64,000 bases of DNA from Gemmatimonadota bacterium (GCA_028287285.1 JAQBPY010000065.1:22976-86975); one strand, 5' to 3'; positions 16,974-26,475 are shown, counted from the stretch's first letter. The notes: a model not told the origin generated them from the letters alone. Numbers and translations are program-made.

Positions 16974-18539
16974 TCAGATCGCCGCCGTCGCCTCCGCCGA
17001 GCTCCACGGCTGCCATCCCGCGCGATACTCGCGCGTGAGCCACTGATTCACGTCTGGATTGTTCGTCACGCGCATACCGGCGCCGTCGTACAGGATCTTC
17101 TGCGACTGGCCGGCACGCAACGCCACTACACCCAGCAGCATCGTCTCCGTGAGCTTCGCAGCGTAGTCGAACCCCGAGCTTGCAGTGCCATTGCCCTTGC
17201 ACGCCGACGCCCAGTTCGCCTCATGCGACACATCGATACGGGGAACGCTCTTGGCCACGTCGTTCGCGCGCGCCGCTGCGGCATCGGGATAAACCTTGGG
17301 ATTGTTGCCGTAGGTCTCGTAGGTGATGAAGCCTTTTTCACCCACGAAGACGCCACCGCCGCCATCACCGCGCGGAAGGGCAAAGTCTCCGGCGATCATC
17401 GGCATCAGGCCGCCGTCATACCAGGTGAGCGCGACGGGGGGCGCAGCGTCGCGTGCACCGAACTCGTAGCGCGTGGTCATCGCCAGCGGATACGAGCCTG
17501 GATCCTTCGCCGAACCGCCCCACGGTGTCGACGACGAGATCACGCTCTTTGGATAGTCGAGACCGAGGGCCCAGAAAGGCTGGTCGATGAGATGTGCGCC
17601 CATGTCGCCGATGGCACTCACGCCAAAATCCACCCAGCCGCGCCAGCTGAAGGGGTGGTACGCCGGGTGGTACGGCAGCGCCTTTGCCGGTCCGAGAAAG
17701 ATGTCCCACTCGAGCCCCGGTGGTGCCGTCTGTTGATTCTCGGACATCGCCTTGAGCACGGCTCGCTCGACGGTCCGCATGTTCCACTGCGCTGGTGGCG
17801 CACCTTCCGGAAGCGCAGGCGGCGGCGTGTAGGCAGCCGGACGCGGAATGCCCTGCGCCCAATACCGCTGCGGACGATCGGTCCACACGTGCACTTCGTG
17901 CACGGGGCCAATGACGCCGGCGCCAAGGAGCTCGACCAGTCGGCGCGTGCCGTCCATCGAGTGGCCCTGGTTGCCCATCTGGGACACGATCTTCATGTCG
18001 CGCGCCGTCTTCGCCAGAATGCGCGCTTCCTGCACCGAATACGTCAACGGTTTCTGGACGTACACATGCTTGCCCGCTTTCATCGCGGCGTAGGCGATGA
18101 TCGCGTGATTGTGATCGGGCGTCGCAATGGAAACGGCGTCGATGTCCTTCTGCTGCGCGAGCATCACGCGGAAGTCGGAGTATTTCTTGGCCCTGGTATA
18201 CGCTTCCTTCAACTTGATGTTCGCCGCCGAGGGCGCCGGCTGGCCTTTTTCCGGCTGCTTCATGCGGCTTTCCAGCGAGCGCTCCACATAGGGAAAGTCA
18301 GCATCGCAAATGGCCACGATGTTCACACCGGCGGCAACGAGCGATGCCATGTTCGACATCCCCATCCCGCCAATGCCCACCATCGCAACATTCAGCGTGT
18401 CACTCGGCGCCTGAAAACCGGCGCCGCCGAGCACGTGCCGCGGGACGATCATGGGGCCGAGTGCGAAGGCGACCGCGGTCGGCGCCGCGCCCTTCACACA
18501 GCTGCGGCGGGAAATGGGGTTGGCGTCATCAGCGGACAT
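16974..18539 (-). CDS. Tat-exported Gfo/Idh/MocA-family oxidoreductase
   Basis: About 521 residues. From the ATG at 18539 the N-terminus reads MSADDANPISRRSCVKGAAP with a twin-arginine motif (SRRSCVKG) and a following hydrophobic stretch, so export by Tat is likely. The NAD(P)-binding Rossmann fold has VAMVGIGGMGMSNMASLVAA, and the catalytic region contains KHVYVQKPLTYSVQEAR (the EKP-type lysine) and SQMGNQGHSMDGTRRLVELL. The C-terminal half is the substrate domain with GWVDFGVSAIGDMGAHLIDQ. Exported relatives act on sugars or cyclitols with a bound nicotinamide cofactor; the substrate here is unknown. It ends 75 bases before the radical SAM gene on the same strand. Confidence 0.9.
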   Translation of the reverse strand: MSADDANPISRRSCVKGAAPTAVAFALGPMIVPRHVLGGAGFQAPSDTLNVAMVGIGGMGMSNMASLVAAGVNIVAICDADFPYVERSLESRMKQPEKGQPAPSAANIKLKEAYTRAKKYSDFRVMLAQQKDIDAVSIATPDHNHAIIAYAAMKAGKHVYVQKPLTYSVQEARILAKTARDMKIVSQMGNQGHSMDGTRRLVELLGAGVIGPVHEVHVWTDRPQRYWAQGIPRPAAYTPPPALPEGAPPAQWNMRTVERAVLKAMSENQQTAPPGLEWDIFLGPAKALPYHPAYHPFSWRGWVDFGVSAIGDMGAHLIDQPFWALGLDYPKSVISSSTPWGGSAKDPGSYPLAMTTRYEFGARDAAPPVALTWYDGGLMPMIAGDFALPRGDGGGGVFVGEKGFITYETYGNNPKVYPDAAAARANDVAKSVPRIDVSHEANWASACKGNGTASSGFDYAAKLTETMLLGVVALRAGQSQKILYDGAGMRVTNNPDVNQWLTREYRAGWQPWSSAEATAAI

Positions 18540-18644
18540 GGTGCTGATCCTCGGGCGTGGCGGGTGGGCGCTCGCGGGGATTCCGGTCTGCGGCGCACAC
18601 AACGTTACAGCCGAAACGCCCCGCGGCGGAAGAGACGTCTTGCT

Positions 18645-19706
18645 CTACAGTCTGGCGCGCTGGTACTGCTCGGGCCAGGTGACGTCAGCGCCGAGCTCGC
18701 GCGCCGCGCGCAAGGGCCAATAAGGATCGCGGAGCAGCTCGCGAGCGAGTACGACGACGTCAGCCTGCCCGCTCGCAATGATGCCATTGGCCTGGTGCGG
18801 CTCGGTAATGAGACCCACCGCGCCCGTTGGCACACCCGCCTCCCTTCGTACCTGCTCGGCGAACGGCACTTGATATCCCGGAGCAAGCGGAATGGTGGCA
18901 CCCGACACATTTCCGCCAGACGAGCAGTCCACGAGATCGACACCGCGCGTGGCAAGCACCTTCGCGAGCGCCACCGACTGCTCCACGTCCCACCCGCCCG
19001 GTGTGTAGTCCGTCGCCGATATCCGGAAAAAAAGGGGAAGGCCATCGGGCCAGACGGAACGTACCGCATCCACGACCTCGAGCGAGAAGCGCGCGCGGTT
19101 CTCGAACGATCCGCCATACTCGTCGGTGCGCTGGTTGCTCGTGGGCGACAGGAATTCATGCAGCAGATATCCATGCGCCCCATGCAGCTCGATCACGCGA
19201 AATCCGGCAGCGTGCGCCCGCACAGCGGCGGCCTTGAAGTCACCGGCCACGCGTGCGATGTCGGCGGTGGTCATTGCAACAGGCGTCTGGTATCGTGGAG
19301 AAAATGCGATGGCGTTGGGTGCATACAGCGGGGTCCATCCGCCCTCACTGGCGTCGAGCGCACGTCCTGCGCGCCACGGGACGTCCACGCTCGCTTTTCT
19401 GCCCGCATGCGCGAGCTGTATGCCCGCCACCGCGCCCTGCGCGTGCACGAATCGCGTGGCGCGGAGCAACCCTTCAATGTGTTCGTCCTTCCAGATACCC
19501 AGATCGTACGGAGAGATGCGGCCCTCCGGCGATACCGCCGACGCCTCGGCAATCACGAGCGAGGCACCACCCACGGCACGTGATCCCAGATGCACCAGGT
19601 GCCAGTCCGTCGCAAATCCGTCCACGCTCGAGTACTGGCACATCGGGCTCACGACGATGCGATTGCGGAGCGTGACGCCGCGAATGGAATACGGATCGAA
19701 CAACAT
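18645..19706 (-). CDS. NADH:flavin oxidoreductase, old yellow enzyme family (YqjM-like)
   Basis: About 353 residues in a TIM-barrel. The N-terminus MLFDPYSIRGVTLRNRIVVS and PMCQYSS are typical of the YqjM class, including the active-site cysteine in PMCQYS. Substrate and FMN motifs are present: AAVRAHAAGFRVIELHGAHG, LLHEFLSPTSNQRTDEYGGS and FENRARFSLEVV; the C-terminal phosphate-binding part is PTGAVGLITEPHQANGI and ARELLRDPYWPLRAARELG. These FMN enzymes reduce activated C=C bonds using NAD(P)H. The first possible ATG is nine bases further out (19715). It is followed by the Tat-exported dehydrogenase after 105 bases. Confidence 0.94.
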   Translation of the reverse strand: MLFDPYSIRGVTLRNRIVVSPMCQYSSVDGFATDWHLVHLGSRAVGGASLVIAEASAVSPEGRISPYDLGIWKDEHIEGLLRATRFVHAQGAVAGIQLAHAGRKASVDVPWRAGRALDASEGGWTPLYAPNAIAFSPRYQTPVAMTTADIARVAGDFKAAAVRAHAAGFRVIELHGAHGYLLHEFLSPTSNQRTDEYGGSFENRARFSLEVVDAVRSVWPDGLPLFFRISATDYTPGGWDVEQSVALAKVLATRGVDLVDCSSGGNVSGATIPLAPGYQVPFAEQVRREAGVPTGAVGLITEPHQANGIIASGQADVVVLARELLRDPYWPLRAARELGADVTWPEQYQRARL

Positions 19707-19721
19707 TGCAGTCATTGCGGC

Positions 19722-19765
19722 GTCATCCTGAGCGGTTTGTCGTCCTGAGCATAGCGAAGGACGAC
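19722..19765. repeat. Palindromic intergenic repeat, family 2, copy 2 plus a half copy
   Basis: GTCATCCTGAGCGG (19722-19735) is a partial unit. It is followed by a full unit at 19739-19765 with arms GTCGTCC and GGACGAC around TGAGCATAGCGAA. It lies between two minus-strand genes (ending at 19770 and starting at 19706), where the hairpin could also terminate transcription. Confidence 0.6.
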
Positions 19766-19769
19766 GGCA

Positions 19770-20435
19770 TCATTGACGATCTGCGCTCTGCGTGCCTGCG
19801 GCCGTCGGATGCGATGCGAGACTGTGCACGAGCTGCGGCAGCGTCACGGGAGTGCCGGGCGCCACGAGCACCGCCACGTGCAGATGTACCGGGTGCCGCT
19901 CTTCGGTCGCCTCGATGAGGCCTTTCCGTTCCAGCTCCACCAATGCGCTTCGCATCCAGGTAAGGCACGGGCCCGCCGGCGGGCGTCGAAAATCGACGGC
20001 GATTCCCGTAGGGTGCACAGAATGCGGATTGGAATTCCTGGGCTGCTTGGTCACCGGCCGCTCCGCACTCGTGACCGTGAGCGGAACCCCGCACGCCGTG
20101 CGGTATTGCGGCGCGAACGCATGCACGAACAGGCTTGCTTCCCGCGTCACGAACGAAAAATGGACGTCGCTCTTGAGCTCGAACGTGGAGTCGGCCGTGA
20201 GTGCGATCAGGTGGCCCTGTGAGATTCCGTCAATGACGTTTTCCGGCGTGCGATAGAACGGCAGGCCATGCGACATCGCGAAATCATACATCCGTTCCAC
20301 GCTGGCAACGGAGCCGTGCAGCTCCTCGGGCTGCGGCACACGCTTCACGCGCGCCTTCCGCTGCGCGTGCGCACTGGGCGCGAGCGTGAGGAACGCGGCG
20401 AGGACGACGGCAGCGGCTCGGATCGGCTTCATCAA
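19770..20435 (-). CDS. DUF5715 / M15-like periplasmic peptidase-fold protein
   Basis: 221 residues with a Sec signal peptide (MKPIRAAAVVLAAFLTLAPS, cleavage near AHAQ). The centre has NPHSVHPTGIAVDFR, matching the SxHxxGxAxD zinc-site motif of D-Ala-D-Ala peptidases (M15), and a later HLHVAV supplies the terminal histidine ligand. Overall it resembles DUF5715 proteins. A role in trimming peptidoglycan peptides in the periplasm is a reasonable inference; activity is not shown. It is divergently arranged to the DUF2490 gene with 75 bases between the two preferred starts, and a palindromic repeat follows its stop. Confidence 0.75.
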   Translation of the reverse strand: MMKPIRAAAVVLAAFLTLAPSAHAQRKARVKRVPQPEELHGSVASVERMYDFAMSHGLPFYRTPENVIDGISQGHLIALTADSTFELKSDVHFSFVTREASLFVHAFAPQYRTACGVPLTVTSAERPVTKQPRNSNPHSVHPTGIAVDFRRPPAGPCLTWMRSALVELERKGLIEATEERHPVHLHVAVLVAPGTPVTLPQLVHSLASHPTAAGTQSADRQ

Positions 20436-20510
20436 CTCAATATAATCGCATGAATGGTTCCAACGATTGCCGTGAGCTACCTTTCGCCGCTCTCACTCCA
20501 GCCCTTCCGC

Positions 20511-21143
20511 ATGCGTTCAGTCATAGTCGCATCGCTCTTCGCACTCACGAGCGCGTCCGTTGCACAGCCGCAGGCCCTCAAGGAATACCGCCCCGAGATC
20601 ATTCTCACGCTGCCACGCGTGCACGGCTTTGGCCTCCAGCTCGTGCTCGACGACCGGCTCTCCATGGACGACGTCATCCCGAATGAGCGCATCATGGGTG
20701 GCGGAATCGTCTCACCGGTGTTTCACGGAATGAGCCTGCTCATGGAGGCGAAGCAGGTGCGCGAGCGCGACGGAACGTTCGAGCATCGCTACGTACCCAC
20801 ACTCTACGCGAACGTGGAGCTGCCGGCGGGCTTCGAGCTGCGCAACAGGAACAGATGGGAGATTCGCGATATCAAGACCGAGTGGTCACACCGCCTCATC
20901 AACCGCAGCGCGATCGGCCACACCGTGATGGCCGCCGGCCATCCGTTTTTTCCATACGGACAGGTAGACGTGTTTTACGACACGCGCTACGGAATGCTCA
21001 ACCGCCATGATTTTACCGTCGGGATGCGCACTCCCCTCCTTGGTGCAACGAGTATCGATCCCTTCTTTACGCGCACCATCGACATCCGTCGAACGCCCCG
21101 GCTCGCACTGACCACCGGGGCGATTTTGCGAGTGCCGCTGTAA
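20511..21143 (+). CDS. DUF2490-type outer-membrane beta-barrel protein
   Basis: 210 residues from the ATG at 20511, which gives the signal peptide MRSVIVASLFALTSASVAQP; the longer frame to 20454 dilutes it. The mature protein is built of alternating amphipathic strands (PTLYANVELPAGFELRNRNR, GQVDVFYDTRYGMLNRHDFT) and ends with a strand finishing ILRVPL, consistent with a small barrel. The overall pattern, including RNRNRWEIRD, fits DUF2490 proteins, whose role is unknown. It is convergent with the second giant receptor: its stop at 21143 is one base from the receptor stop. Confidence 0.75.
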   Translation: MRSVIVASLFALTSASVAQPQALKEYRPEIILTLPRVHGFGLQLVLDDRLSMDDVIPNERIMGGGIVSPVFHGMSLLMEAKQVRERDGTFEHRYVPTLYANVELPAGFELRNRNRWEIRDIKTEWSHRLINRSAIGHTVMAAGHPFFPYGQVDVFYDTRYGMLNRHDFTVGMRTPLLGATSIDPFFTRTIDIRRTPRLALTTGAILRVPL

Positions 21144-21144
21144 C

Positions 21145-24100
21145 TCAGCCGGGTCGGCCGCCGCCGCCGGCTCCTCCAAAGCCGCGCTGCGGCGGCATCG
21201 TCCTGGCACTGTCCGGCAGCTTGTTCCACTGCACCGGCGTCAGCGTCTTCTTCAGATCCTCGAACGCTTTTTCTCCCAGCTTGCGGGCGTCTTCCGTTTT
21301 TGCCTGCATCTTGGCGCCCATCGCCTGCATGTCGGGGTTCGGACCAGCCGCGGCCAGCACATCGGCGATCTCCTGCGCCATCTGGTCCGCCTTTGGGGCG
21401 ATGGAATCGGAGAGCGTCTTGAGCCTGACCTTCTGCACCGGTGTTAGCGCGAGCTTGAGCGAATCATCGAGGCCGAGCACCGTCAGGAACGGGTTGGGGA
21501 CGAGACGCGACAGGCGAGCCTTGAATGCCTCGGGCGTTTGCGCACCCTGTCCAAATGCGCGTCCGAACGCCTGGCGCGCGGGATCCTGGCCCACGCTCAG
21601 GCGGCCCTGCAAGCCGATCTGGAATGGAACCCGGAAAGCGCTGTTCTGGCTGTTCGCCACGCCGAAATGCCCGTTGACCTGATACTTGAACTGCTGAGTA
21701 GCCGGATCGAAGCCGCGGACGAACAGCAGCGTGCGGTCAGCAATGGCCGGCTGCCCCCATCCATGCAGGTTGCTCTCGCCATGCAGGAGCTGGTCAATTC
21801 CTACCAGACCGTTCTGCACGTTGATCGACAGCATGAGACGACGTTGCAAGCCGAATGCATCCGGGCTGAAGTTGATCTGGAAATCCAGCGACGGGGTGAA
21901 CGGCGCCGTGCAGCTGTTGCGTCCGGCGATCGACCCGAGCTGCGACAGCAGACATTCACGTGTGCGCTGCGGCGAGTTAGCAAGGATGCTCGAGATGCCG
22001 TTCGCCACGGCGGTGTCGCTCGTCGTCGCCGGATTGAAGATGAACGCGCGATCGTTGCGGGAGCCGTCGCCATTCACGTCGCCGTTCACGGTGGGCGTGT
22101 AGCGCTGGCCCGCCGTGATGCGGCCAATGGTGCTGACCGTGAACCACGTCTTTACCGGAAAGGTCACGTTTGCCAGGATCGAGTGCCGGCGCTCGAGATC
22201 GGACGTTCCCCACTGCACGATGTTCGGATCACCCGCCGTCGACTGCGCACCAAAGCCACCGCCCCCCGCGCTGAAGCCGTTCTGCTGGTCGCGCGAGCGA
22301 AGGTACGAATACGAAAGATTGACGTTGATGCCGAGCGCCGTCATGCCGCCCACGGACGCCGTGAGCTGCGATGACAAGGAATGCAGATCCGACGAGATCT
22401 CGGAGACGCTGCCATATTCGGAATGCAGCCGTGATGACGTGATCGTCGTGGCGCCTGTGGTCGTCACGATGCTCGACCCAGGGCTGTACACCGGACGACC
22501 GCCTTCATTGGCGAGCGCGAACTTTGCCGAATGATCGAGGTTGAGGTCGTGCGAGCCGGTCTGGTTCACGCCGTATGCAACGGCTCCATCAAGGCTTACA
22601 TTGTAGCGCGTAAAGAAGCGCCGGCTCGTGCCGAGCGATCCGCGCCAGACTTTCGGGGCACTGAAGCCGTCCTCGAAGACCGTGACGTTCTTTCGCTGGC
22701 CAAATGTGGGCGTCGAGGACGCGCCGCCAACACACTGCGTGGGAATAGTACCTGGATCATTGAGGTACGACGTCCAGTCCGGAATCGGCACGGACGCGCC
22801 AATGCAGGACAGCTGCGATTGGCCCCCATCGAGACCGGTGGCATCGAATGCCTGCGCCACGAGGCTCGACGAGATCTTGCCGCGGAACTCGCCGACGCCG
22901 CCGCGAATGGTCCACGCCGTGGAATTGAAGCCGCCGGGCCCACCAGGACCTCCGGGGCCGCCCCCACCCCCGCGCCCACCGCCACCACCCCCACCGCCGC
23001 CGCCTTGGCCACCAGCCGCGGGGGTCGCACCGGCTGCCTCATTGGTGGTTGGACGCGGTGAGCCAGTGAAGAACGTGAATCCGGCGCGCGGACTCAAGTG
23101 AATTTCCGACGGCGACTGGTCGGTGCGCTTGCCAAAGAACTGGTCGACCTGCGCGTTGTAGTCCGGCGTCCGCGGAAACTGCGAGCCTTCGAGACGAACG
23201 CCATACGTCAACTGGAATTGCGACGACTTGCGCCACGCGTCACCCAGATACACTGCTTCGTTGTTGCTGCCCGCAAAGCGGTCGCGCCCCGAAATGGTGC
23301 GCGTGAATTGCGACGGCATGTTGTTCTGGAAATCAGCCAGTGAATTGTAGAAGTATGTGCCGTACCGGTTGGAGATCGTTCCAACGGTACTCCGGTCCAT
23401 GTTGAACAGGAACCCGAGCTTGGCGCGGTGCGCGCCACCACGGCTGATGAAGCTGATTTCATCAGTGGATTCGAGCAGGCGGCTGTGGCTCTCCTGCGGC
23501 AGCGCGGGATTGCCGCCGAACTGCAGGCTCGTCACGCTCGATGTTCCGTCGGCCAGCGTGGACGCAACGGTCACGCGGCCATCCGGCGCAATGAGATACG
23601 GCGCGGTCTCCTGCCTGTCCGACGACTGGTAGATGCGCGCTTCATTGATGAAGCTCTCGTAATGCGACGTCAGCGTCGCCATGATGCCGCCGCCCATGGT
23701 ATGCAGGTTGCCGCCGGTGCTGGGCACCGAAGTGGAATTGATGCGCGTTCCATCCTGAATCTGCCCACGCCAGTCTGCGCGAACGGTGAGCGTGTGAATT
23801 TCGCCAAGCGACCAGTCGAAGCGCGTGATGGCCGAGGCGTTGTCGGCGAGACGCTCGTCGGGAATACCGGGCAGCGTCGCGCGCACACCAATCTGGTTCA
23901 GGCGCCCGAGAAACAAGCCAACCGAATCAGGCGCCGCGCCAAGACGCGAGAGCGTCTGCGGGTTGGCGGCGAGCAGCGACGACAACGGATTGGTGCGGCG
24001 CGAAACGGAGCCCGCGCCAAAGATGAACATCTCGTCTTCGATGAGGGGCCCGCCAACACCAAAGCTCAAATTGTTCTGCATGTACTTCTGTCCGAACGTC

Positions 24101-24909
24101 GCCGACGACTCGTCGACGAACTCCAGATCCGGATCGCGAAGCGCGTACGTGAACACGCCCTGAATGTTGTTGGTGCCGCCACGTGTCGTCGACGCGACCT
24201 GGCCGCCCGTGAACTGGCCACGGCTGACGTCGTAGGTGTTGGTGATGACGCGCGTGCTGCGCACCGCTTCCGAGGGAACGGTGCCGGATCCAAAGCTCAA
24301 GCCATCGAGCGTGATCTGGTTCTGGTTCGTGGGCTGTCCACCAACGGAAAATGTCGACGTCGTCGAATCCGTGGCTGACGTGGAGATTACTCCCGGAGCA
24401 AGTGCCGCGATGGACGCGAGGTCGCCCTTGTCGATGGGCAAACGGTCGAGCTGCGCCGCGGAGAGATTGCGCTCCGTGCTGCCCGCCGTGGGGCGGTCCT
24501 GCTGGTTCTGGTTGTTGTTGTTCGCACGCACCTGTACCGCCGCCAGCACCTGCGGCGCGCGCGTGAGCCTCACGTTTGCCACAAGACGATCTTCATCCGC
24601 CTGCCGCGCAACCGTCGTGGAAAACGGGCCATAGCCGATGTACGTGACCTTCAGCTCGTACGTACCACCGCCATCGGGGAAGATGATGGAATATTCGCCC
24701 TTGTCGTTGGTAGTCTTGCGGCGGGTGATTCCCGTTTCGGTGGATTTGAGCTCGATGCGGGCGCCCACCACGGGCTGAGAATCCGGACCGACCACCTTGC
24801 CCATGACGATGTCCGTCGTCGATCCCACCTGGGCTCGAGCCGGCCGTGAGGCCGCGACAAGGAGGGCGATCGCAATGAGCGACCGTCGAAACAAAGCAGA
24901 AACGCGCAT
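21145..24909 (-). CDS. Large TonB-dependent receptor with carboxypeptidase-regulatory N-domain and LTxxQ C-terminal tail
   Basis: 1254 residues. The signal peptide is in MRVSALFRRSLIAIALLVAA. Residues ~28-115 form a CarboxypepD_reg-like domain (GKVVGPDSQPVVGARIELKS). The plug contains LDRLPIDKGDLASIAALAPG and FSVGGQPTNQNQITLDGLSF. A long barrel follows, interrupted near residues 628-660 by a run made almost wholly of glycine. The last ~110 residues leave the barrel: LTPVQ at 1155 and LTPVQ at 1223 with helical sequence between, as in Spy/CpxP proteins, then a Gly-rich end. The substrate is unknown. Its paralogue is at 11964-15695, and the two share the barrel ending (SLHGWG/NLHGWG, then RGFD). 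Confidence 0.92.
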   Translation of the reverse strand: MRVSALFRRSLIAIALLVAASRPARAQVGSTTDIVMGKVVGPDSQPVVGARIELKSTETGITRRKTTNDKGEYSIIFPDGGGTYELKVTYIGYGPFSTTVARQADEDRLVANVRLTRAPQVLAAVQVRANNNNQNQQDRPTAGSTERNLSAAQLDRLPIDKGDLASIAALAPGVISTSATDSTTSTFSVGGQPTNQNQITLDGLSFGSGTVPSEAVRSTRVITNTYDVSRGQFTGGQVASTTRGGTNNIQGVFTYALRDPDLEFVDESSATFGQKYMQNNLSFGVGGPLIEDEMFIFGAGSVSRRTNPLSSLLAANPQTLSRLGAAPDSVGLFLGRLNQIGVRATLPGIPDERLADNASAITRFDWSLGEIHTLTVRADWRGQIQDGTRINSTSVPSTGGNLHTMGGGIMATLTSHYESFINEARIYQSSDRQETAPYLIAPDGRVTVASTLADGTSSVTSLQFGGNPALPQESHSRLLESTDEISFISRGGAHRAKLGFLFNMDRSTVGTISNRYGTYFYNSLADFQNNMPSQFTRTISGRDRFAGSNNEAVYLGDAWRKSSQFQLTYGVRLEGSQFPRTPDYNAQVDQFFGKRTDQSPSEIHLSPRAGFTFFTGSPRPTTNEAAGATPAAGGQGGGGGGGGGGRGGGGGPGGPGGPGGFNSTAWTIRGGVGEFRGKISSSLVAQAFDATGLDGGQSQLSCIGASVPIPDWTSYLNDPGTIPTQCVGGASSTPTFGQRKNVTVFEDGFSAPKVWRGSLGTSRRFFTRYNVSLDGAVAYGVNQTGSHDLNLDHSAKFALANEGGRPVYSPGSSIVTTTGATTITSSRLHSEYGSVSEISSDLHSLSSQLTASVGGMTALGINVNLSYSYLRSRDQQNGFSAGGGGFGAQSTAGDPNIVQWGTSDLERRHSILANVTFPVKTWFTVSTIGRITAGQRYTPTVNGDVNGDGSRNDRAFIFNPATTSDTAVANGISSILANSPQRTRECLLSQLGSIAGRNSCTAPFTPSLDFQINFSPDAFGLQRRLMLSINVQNGLVGIDQLLHGESNLHGWGQPAIADRTLLFVRGFDPATQQFKYQVNGHFGVANSQNSAFRVPFQIGLQGRLSVGQDPARQAFGRAFGQGAQTPEAFKARLSRLVPNPFLTVLGLDDSLKLALTPVQKVRLKTLSDSIAPKADQMAQEIADVLAAAGPNPDMQAMGAKMQAKTEDARKLGEKAFEDLKKTLTPVQWNKLPDSARTMPPQRGFGGAGGGGRPG

Positions 24910-24969
24910 GTGCAGGACGAATGTTCAGGAAGTCGGTGCGCGATCAGGTGCCTTGCGCGCAGATACAGT

Positions 24970-26466
24970 TCAGTTGCTAGTAATACGTCCCGTCGGTCCC
25001 GAACCGTTGGTATCAATTTCGTCCACGGGTGCACCTGGTTCCGTCGACATCAGCATCGTGGACGCAATCGCGTCCCTCACGGCGCCATAGACGTCGCGGG
25101 ACGCCTGCCGCACGATACGCGCCACCGCGCCGATCGCGGCGCCGACGACCCGAACAGGATCGAGCTCGGGCCCTCCGCCATCCGGATAGAGCGACGTCAT
25201 GATGCGCGACCGTAACGAGATGGCGATGGGCGTGGCGAACACGAGTGCGTTGAAGTGCGAATCGTAGTGGGTCCCCAGCCCCTCGATCAGCGACGCCGTG
25301 CGCGCGAAATACACGAGCTGACTCGGCAGGACGATGGGCCAGTCATACAATTCCGCCAATACTTCATTGGCGAGCAGCTCCACGCGCTCACGCGTTGTGG
25401 TCCTGCGGTTGGCAATGGAGAGCAGCGCGGCCGCAAGGTGACGAATGACACCGGGCTCTGCTCCCGTCGCGACCAGACCAAGCCGCTGAAAGCTGTCGGC
25501 CAGCGCATCCGGATTCTTTCGAATGGCCGCAAAGATCGCTGCCACGAGCTCGCGCCTCAGCTCCAACGGCACGCGGACCACCATGCCGAAGTCCAGCAGG
25601 ATGATTCGTCCGTCGGCGGCGACATGCACGTTCCCCGGATGCGGATCGGCATGAAAGAGCCCGTGCACGAGCATCATGCGTGCATACAGCTCCATCACCT
25701 CGCGGATGAGTTGCTCCGGCTGGACGCGTCCCTCCGCGACCCAGTCGTCGAGGCGGTCGATGCGACGGCCCGGGCAATACTCGAGCACCAGCGCCCGCTG
25801 CCGAATCAAGGGAGTCACAACGTAGGGAATCCACACCGCGGCGTAGTCGGCGAAGTTCGCGCCGATCGCCGCCGCATGCGCCGCCTCCATCCGGAAATCG
25901 AGCTCCTCCGCCACACGAATCGCGAACTCGTCGATCACCACCCGCACTCCCACCACGTGCGGATTGGGCCAGAACCGCTCGATCACGCGCACGATGCGCT
26001 TCGACGCCTTGATGTCCGCGGCGACGAGCGCTTCGACGCCAGGCCGCAGGACCTTCACCACCACTTCCCTATTGTCATAGCGCGCGCGATGCACCTGTCC
26101 GAGCGACGCGGCAGCCAGCGGTGCACGATCGAAGCGCTCGAACAGCTCCTGCGCACTCGTGCCGTACTCCTCGCAAATGATCCGCTCGACTTCTTCCACC
26201 GGAATGGTGGGAACCTGATCGGTGAGCGTCGTCAATGCCTTTGCATAAACCGGCGCGAGCAGATCGGACCGTCCGGCAAACAACTGCGCACCCTTCACGA
26301 ACGATGGGCCGAGATCGGACAGCGCCTTGATCAGACGCGCCGCACGGCGCGCGTGATCGGCCTCGCTTCGGAACGCCGGCGGGCCGAAAAAGAACCAGCG
26401 CCGATAATCTCGCCAGAAAGCAAGCGCGAGCGGCAACAACCGGTAGACGATGACGAGGAGACGCAT
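24970..26466 (-). CDS. UbiB/AarF (ABC1/ADCK) family atypical protein kinase-like protein
   Basis: 498 residues. Family motifs are in order: the N-terminal KxGQ-like element appears as FVKGAQLFAGRSDLLAPVYA, then the ATP-binding AAASLGQVHRARYDNREVVV with the alanine-rich loop and lysine, AEELDFRMEAAHA, the catalytic FHADPHPGNVHVAADG, and LLDFGMVVRVP. Members support quinone or isoprenoid lipid metabolism and have ATPase rather than clear protein kinase activity. The protein ends without the usual strongly hydrophobic C-terminal hairpin. It begins nine bases after the double AsnC-type gene, so these two form an operon. That pairing could hint at a link between haem and quinone metabolism, which is speculation. 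Confidence 0.92.
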   Translation of the reverse strand: MRLLVIVYRLLPLALAFWRDYRRWFFFGPPAFRSEADHARRAARLIKALSDLGPSFVKGAQLFAGRSDLLAPVYAKALTTLTDQVPTIPVEEVERIICEEYGTSAQELFERFDRAPLAAASLGQVHRARYDNREVVVKVLRPGVEALVAADIKASKRIVRVIERFWPNPHVVGVRVVIDEFAIRVAEELDFRMEAAHAAAIGANFADYAAVWIPYVVTPLIRQRALVLEYCPGRRIDRLDDWVAEGRVQPEQLIREVMELYARMMLVHGLFHADPHPGNVHVAADGRIILLDFGMVVRVPLELRRELVAAIFAAIRKNPDALADSFQRLGLVATGAEPGVIRHLAAALLSIANRRTTTRERVELLANEVLAELYDWPIVLPSQLVYFARTASLIEGLGTHYDSHFNALVFATPIAISLRSRIMTSLYPDGGGPELDPVRVVGAAIGAVARIVRQASRDVYGAVRDAIASTMLMSTEPGAPVDEIDTNGSGPTGRITSN

Positions 26467-26475
26467 GGGCCGCGC

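Noticed and set aside
16200..19583. A 1127-codon open frame on the plus strand
   Set aside because: It is antisense to three convincing minus-strand genes (radical SAM, Gfo/Idh/MocA, old yellow enzyme). Its translation is Arg/His-rich without any motif, as expected from the complement of GC-rich coding DNA.
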